A stretch of DNA of 64,000 nt from Diploscapter coronatus (Eukaryota > Nematoda > Chromadorea > Rhabditida > Rhabditidae), in NCBI GenBank assembly GCA_964036155.1, contig OZ038423.1:58977249-59041248 (forward strand). The letters run 5' to 3'. This document shows positions 58,069 through 64,000 of this stretch, piece after piece. Positions within the stretch are counted from its first letter, which is position 1. Each line of letters starts with the position of its first letter. Under the pieces are notes generated by a model that was not told the origin of the DNA, did no database searches, and was given only the letters and a program-made list of their open reading frames with translations. The translations under genes were made by a program, and so were the position numbers.

Positions 58069-61000
58069 TCAGAACTTATCCGACTGTTCTGTCTCATCAT
58101 TTCCTTCCTTCTCTTTGTGTTTGATTTGTTTCTTCGTCAATTCGTAGTAGGCGCCTTTCTGTGCAACTAGCTGTGCGTGAGTGCCTGTAAACAGTCTGTC
58201 TCTTCACCCGTTTATCATATCAGCAATCATTCTATCAATCAATTCACCCTGCTCCACAATTTTTCCCTGCTGCACGACGGCAATCGAGTCGGCATTCATG
58301 ATCGTGTTTAGTCTGTGTGCGATCACTATGCAGGTCCTCCCGACTCGCGCATTATCTAACGCCTCTTGTACTATCTTCAAGCCAGATAATTAAAAATTTA
58401 ACAAATTTTAACCTAATAACCTAACCTTCTCAGATTCAGTATCCAAAGCAGAAGTGGCTTCATCTAGCAGCAGTATCTTCGGGTCTCTAATCAGCGCCCT
58501 CGCAATAGCGACTCTTTGCTTTTGCCCTCCAGATAGCTGAGTTCCCTTGTCTCCCACTCTCGTTTCATATCCATCAGGCAAAGTGATGATGAAGTTGTGA
58601 ATGTTAGCTTTCCTCGCTGCATTTTCTATTTGCTCCTGATCGACTTCGACTTCCATTCCATAGCAGATATTTTCTCGAATCGAGCAGTCGAATAGAATCG
58701 GTTCTTGCGAAACAAGTGCGATTTGGCCGCGCGTGAAGTGTGGATTCAATTCACGAATATCGGAATTGCCAAGCAACTGAATACAATGAATTAGAAAAAA
58801 AACCATCGTACAAGTCCAGACGAACCACTTGGCCATCGGCTACATCATAGAATCTCTCGATTAATGCGACTACAGTACTCTTGCCACAGCCAGACGGACC
58901 CACTAATGCTAAAGTTTCTCCAGGGCATACTGTGAATGATAGACCCTGAAACTTAATAATTTTTAAACAAACTTTTATAAAGATAAAGCTTGCCTTCAAA
59001 ATTTCAACAGCTCTTCTTTCAGGATAAGCGAATTTGACATTTTTGAAAGTTACATCTCCGGATAGCTTCTATAATAACTTCATCATATTTCAATTCAGTT
59101 CGTATAGACTTGCCTCTCTTCGTCCTTCCTTCGAAAGATTGTCGATTTCAGTCCTTTCACCCAACATTTTGAATATTATGCCTCCAGCCAACGACGCTTT
59201 CATGTATTCAGGGATGTATGAAGTGGCGAATCCCAATGTAGTGGACGAGATGGTGATTGCGTACATGACGCGGAGCACTTGGATGGGCATTTGGTGCTTG
59301 TGCAGAATGAGGAACAGGGCCATTCGATATGCACACGTGTTCATGATGAAGATCATCGAGCAGGCGAATCCGTACGACAGGCCCTGAATAAGCGCTTCCC
59401 ATCGGGCCTCCTTGTGCGGCTTGTCCAACTTCTCACAGAATCGCTCATAAAACAGTTGTTCCCTCGTCAGTGCCTGCACAGTGCGCACATTCTCTATCGC
59501 CTCTATCGCAATTTTGCCCGATTCTTCGAAGTCCTTCGCACTCTTGGATGATTTGCCAGAGAATCGTCTGCCACGAAGATATTGGCCAAACCCGAAGAGA
59601 GGAAGAATAGCAACAATTAGCAGGGCCATTTGCCAGCCATAATAGAACGCCAGCGAAACTCCCGCAATAATCGAGATGATGGATGTGAAGACGACAGTCA
59701 GGCGAAAATCGATGGCCGACCTCAGATTGGGCACATCTGTAGCCAGTCTGGTGCAGATTCGTCCACAGGCATGCAGCGGGTTGTCGAAGTAGCCGATGTG
59801 CTGCGAGAGAATATTACGAAATAGGCCATATCGCATGTCCGAAGTCATGTTCTCAGAGGCCATGCCCATGAAGAATGTCTGTGAGAATCCAGTGATGAGT
59901 TGAGTGACTGCCAGCACCAGGAACATCAAGGCCCAGAAATGGCCCTGCTTCTTCATGTCATTGGGATCGAGTGAAAAGACATTGATGACTTGAGTGAAGA
60001 ATATCGAATAGGTCGGGTAGACGAGACCTCCGACCAGACAGAACGATATGCCCAGAAAGATGAACTTCCAATGTCTCCTCGCATACGTGATTATCTGTAT
60101 GAGGTTTGACCGGCTTGCCCCAGTCTCTTCAAGCTCTCTCTTGAGCCTGGCAAAATCGTCCTTCTTCTCGCTTTTCTCGCCTTCTGCCGGATTGACAGTC
60201 AGTGTTGTGGCAGATCGCATTCTCTCCTGTACTTCAGAGATCTCTGAGATTTGCAGCGACAGCCTTCGGAACTCGGCATCTTCCATGTCTTCCAATTCAG
60301 TTATGCTCGGTCTCTTGCCTGAATTATTCAGTTTCATCGCTCAGATGATTTATGCCAAACCCTGCCCAGCAGCATCGACCGCATCGGTGAACGTCTGAGC
60401 AGTGACGAGTGCGTGGTAGGCCCCTTCTTTGGCGAGCAGCTCTGTGTGAGTTCCCTCTTCGATCACAACCCCTTCCTTCAGAACGAGAATTCTGTCTGCA
60501 TTCTTGATTGTCGACAGTCTGTGTGCAATCACTATGGTCGTTCTGCCTTTCGATGCCTATAAAATAATCCCACTATCAAAATCCTATCATAAAATAAATT
60601 TGCCTTGTCTAGAGCGACTTGCACAAGTGCTTCAGATTCCGTATCGAGTGCAGAGGTGGCTTCATCCAGCAAAAGAATCCTTGGGTCCCTAACGAGTGCT
60701 CTGGCAATGGAAATTCTCTGCTTCTGCCCTCCACTCAGCTGCGTGCCCCTGTCTCCAACAATCGTGTCGTATTTCTGCGGCAGGGTTTTGATGAATTTCT
60801 CTGCATTCGCCATTCGACAGGCAGCTTGGATTTGCTCGAATGTAACGTCCAAATTGCCGTACTGTAAAATACATTTTTTCTAGAGAATAAGTCATTTCGA
60901 ACTCGAATATTGTCTTCAATCGAGCAATTGAATAGAATAGGCTCTTGCGAAACGACTGCAATTTCCTGTCGAATGTATTCAATGTTGTACTCATCGATCG

Positions 61001-62780
61001 GCACTCCATCTATCCGAATCTAGAAAAATCAAGTTGATCTCCATGGAAACTCTTCGAAATTCCTCACTCTGCCTCCAAGAGCGTCATAATATCGCAGCAG
61101 CAATGACACTACAGTGGATTTGCCGCATCCCGACGCACCCACTAATGCCACAGTCTGTCCTCTGTTCACGCGGATATTCAGTCCTTTTAAGACTTCTACC
61201 TCGGGTCTGGAAGGGTAATTGAATCGAACACTTTCAAAGACGATGTCCCCTCGAATTCTATCGCCCCGCTTGCCTTCGGGACTCATCGAGTCGATTTCTG
61301 GCGGCTGAAGGTAGGCTCTTTTTACTTATTCAAAAATAGTCCTACCCTGTCAATGATCTCATAAACACTGGCTGCAGCGCCCTGAGCCACTCCAAGCACT
61401 GCAAATTGTGGACCGGCTAGACCTAATGCAATCGAGCCCATCATAACCGAGAAGAAGGTCTGTGCAATTCTTTCGTAATTCAATATTTTAACTGAAGATC
61501 TACAGTAATCATGGAGCTAGGGTCGAGAATTCCATCGTAGACCCAATTGATGCCGATGTAGAATGCAAGAGCGAACGAACTGAATTGTGCGAGGGACATG
61601 CAGCCGAAGGACAGTCCGAGGAAGAACGACTTCAGAATTCCCTTCTTCCTGGCTGCATTCACTGCCTCTGCGAATCTGCAAGGACTCGTTCATCAAAGTT
61701 TCATTCTTCGAGACGACTACTTTCTCAATTCGATTTCCAATCCATTCAACGATACGACAGTTCTGATCGAAGAAATGGTTTCCTCGACGATTTTGCCAGC
61801 TTTTGCATATTTCTTGGCCTCTTGCTGAGTGAAGGTCCCCATGGACTTTCCAATTCCATAGCCGGCCAGGGCTTGCAGCGGAGTCATTGCCAGCATAATC
61901 AATGTCAGTCTCCAGGAATGAGTAAATGCGATGATAAAACCTATCAACGGACTGGATTCTTTAAATTTCACCAAATTACTGTACCTGTAAGGAACTGACT
62001 CATCAGCTGGAATATCATTCCGAATTTATCTCCAGTGCCTTCCTTGACTCGCTCCAAATCATCAAATAGCTTTATCGCCAGAGTGCCGCTGTTATTGTTA
62101 TCGAACCAGGAAATGTCCTGCTTCATAATGCAACGCACGAATTCCCTCCGCATTCGATTGCTTATGTTCTCACAAATGATCAGGAATGATGTAACCTGAA
62201 AATCAGACATCCCTATAGAAATCCGATGAAGGTCAACTTGAATAGCCCCTGCGAAGAAGTATCCAACAGACATTGCAGCATAGCCATACACTGCATTCAT
62301 TACGTCGTGATTGAATTGTTCTTTGGTGTAATTCTCGTTGTCCGGAATAGTTACTGCAATTCAGCATTTATGAAAAGAATATGAACACGCAAAAGTACCA
62401 TTATTAAGAATAGCCTGATATTTGGTGAATGCATCAGTGACGCGGCCTTGCAGAATGGACATCAGAGGGTAGCCTGCACCTGTGATCAGAGCCACGCAAA
62501 TTGCTGTCAAAATCCAGATTCGCTCCAATAATGATGCGTAGCGAAACTATAGAAATCGGGTTGACCTTCAAGCATCAAATTGTCAACTCACAAGTTTCAG
62601 CAACGGAACTTTCTTCGTAGTCTCTTTGTCCTTTCTCGTCGCTCCATTTTCAGATTCGTCAGTGACAACAGCGACTTCATTTCCATTGAGCGGCCTGCCA
62701 TATTTCTTCAATTCATCCTCTCCCAGTCCGTGATGAATTCCATTCCTTTGAAGCACATCGTCTTCGTCCAATCTGCCCAT
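58069..62780 (-). CDS. P-glycoprotein (ABCB full transporter)
   Basis: ATP-driven exporter of hydrophobic drugs and toxins, in a plasma or apical membrane. The start at 62780-62778 gives [14 protein letters not shown], preceded by an AATTGTAG acceptor. TMD1 has [20 protein letters not shown] and [14 protein letters not shown]1 has Walker [13 protein letters not shown] (about 61130), [49 protein letters not shown] and [15 protein letters not shown] charged linker ([17 protein letters not shown]) leads into TMD2, much of it in one 1.2-kb exon (60337-59090). NBD2 has [46 protein letters not shown] and [17 protein letters not shown], then a short charged tail ending EQSDKF. Both ATP sites look intact. 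It has far fewer introns than the ABCC gene. Confidence 0.94.
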
Positions 62781-64000
62781 TTCCACTACAATTAGTCGAT
62801 CTGTTCAAAGGTCCAATATTCTAGTCCAACAAAGCGAAAAGGCAATAAATTTGATGACCAAATCAGAAAACGGCAACTTTGAAAAGAAATATGTTAGCGA
62901 TAAGGAATAGTAGTGATCGGAGATCAGTGCTCAAATTAGTCTATCTTAGTAAATATTTCAATGATTTCGAAAATGGTGACAAGCTAAAATTTGTGTGACA
63001 ATAAAAATGATGTACGAGGAGCTGCTGTTAGTGTTTCTGATCTGAATCGGCTCTCTACAAACAAAGACAGACGAGTCGATTTGCGCAGAAAATTGTTGAA
63101 TGGAATAAATGATTGGATGCTTAAACGGGGCTGATAAGAAGTACATAAAGGAGAAGCACAAATCAGGAAGATCGAGGCTATTATTTTCGATTTATTGTTT
63201 AGCGGGGCAATTTTATGAGAATCAGTAGCTTCTTTAATGAATACGGGATGAAATGGAACATTAGATCTACAAGGTTCGGGCTCATTTCAGAGAGGAAGAA
63301 ACTATACAAAACACAGTCAGACACACTCCATTGTGAGTGGTGAATGAATGACGAAAAACCGAGAAGAGCAGCTTAAGACGAACAAAAATATGCATAGACA
63401 TGATTGATAAGGCCACCAAACCAAGAGAAAGGGACTTGGGGTTTGTGCCTTCACTTCAACACTTCGCTCTTGCCTATCAATTGTTCTTGCTCTCTAAGAT
63501 CTTATCTGCCAAATCAGTTGATTCAAGTTCATTTCATTTTTGTAGTTCGCACTCTTCCATATATTGTGCTTACATATTATAAAGGATGATAGATGACTGA
63601 TAACTGCGGAGTAATAAAGTTCAATGCCAAAAACTCGCAATGCTTTCCTTATTCATAAGCCGAAAGAATGATAACAATTCTAAGAAAATCATAACACAAT
63701 GATTTTTGCATGTGTTTATTTCGTAAGAAGCTGCATGTTGTGCAACAAAATAAATTTATTCCTTGTCAAATGAATATGATAAGAATCTCATCGATAAATA
63801 AAATGCATACACACCTCTTCGAAGAAAGAAAAGACTTGTCAAATTGAAGAATTTTCCAAAATATACAGAGAAAGAGATGAAATCTCTTATTATTTATGGC
63901 AAAACTGATAAATTATGCAAAAAAAATCTTTGAATAGCAGGTGTAAAAATTGTGCTCGATAAACCCATATATAATTTCGAACATAAATTATCTACGAAAA
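62781..64000. other. Upstream region of the P-glycoprotein gene to window end
   Basis: About 1.2 kb, AT-rich toward the right edge. The open frames here (63400-63589 plus, 62958-63161 minus) are short and without recognisable domains. No repeat was identified. Confidence 0.5.

Overview
The window is intron-rich animal DNA, most likely from a nematode. The signs are a troponin I with the nematode-type sequence ([14 protein letters not shown]), a C6-domain secreted protein (a mainly nematode family), a kinase-less activin-receptor-ectodomain protein, many introns of about 45 bases, and 3' splice sites that often read TTTCAG. I cannot place it to clade or species. No CRISPR array, rRNA, convincing tRNA or prokaryotic gene was seen.

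Layout. On the minus strand from the left edge: coatomer gamma (COPG, running off the window), folliculin-interacting protein (FNIP), an F-box/kelch protein, and a very intron-dense ABCC (MRP-like) transporter (11.2-23.8 kb). Then on the plus strand: FNTA (prenyltransferase alpha subunit), INTS13/asunder 175 bp behind it (possible operon), a GT49-family glycosyltransferase and a small secreted orphan protein. On the minus strand follow an activin-receptor-like single-pass protein with a 3.4-kb first intron and a voltage-gated calcium channel alpha2-delta subunit. After a kelch gene fragment and a possible micro-gene come a four-helix protein resembling TMEM107 (plus), a C6-domain secreted protein (minus), an ANKS3-like ankyrin-SAM protein (plus), troponin I (plus) and a full-length P-glycoprotein (ABCB, minus).

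Function. Several genes are general eukaryotic machinery (COPI coat, protein prenylation, Integrator, nutrient signalling through folliculin). Two are excitable-tissue genes (alpha2-delta, troponin I). Two are drug or xenobiotic exporters (ABCC, ABCB). Two that sit close together resemble ciliary proteins (TMEM107-like, ANKS3-like). I found no evidence that these genes form one pathway.

Non-coding structure. Introns and spacers hold many short foldback or terminal-inverted-repeat elements. The clearest is a family of about 370 bp with terminal inverted repeats of about 100 bp or more, present twice (FNIP intron and downstream of the GT49 gene). An element with hAT-like ends and an imperfect 8-bp flanking repeat lies between the C6 and ANKS3 genes. 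Exon boundaries come from reading frame, splice consensus and phase agreement by eye; none was confirmed with transcripts.
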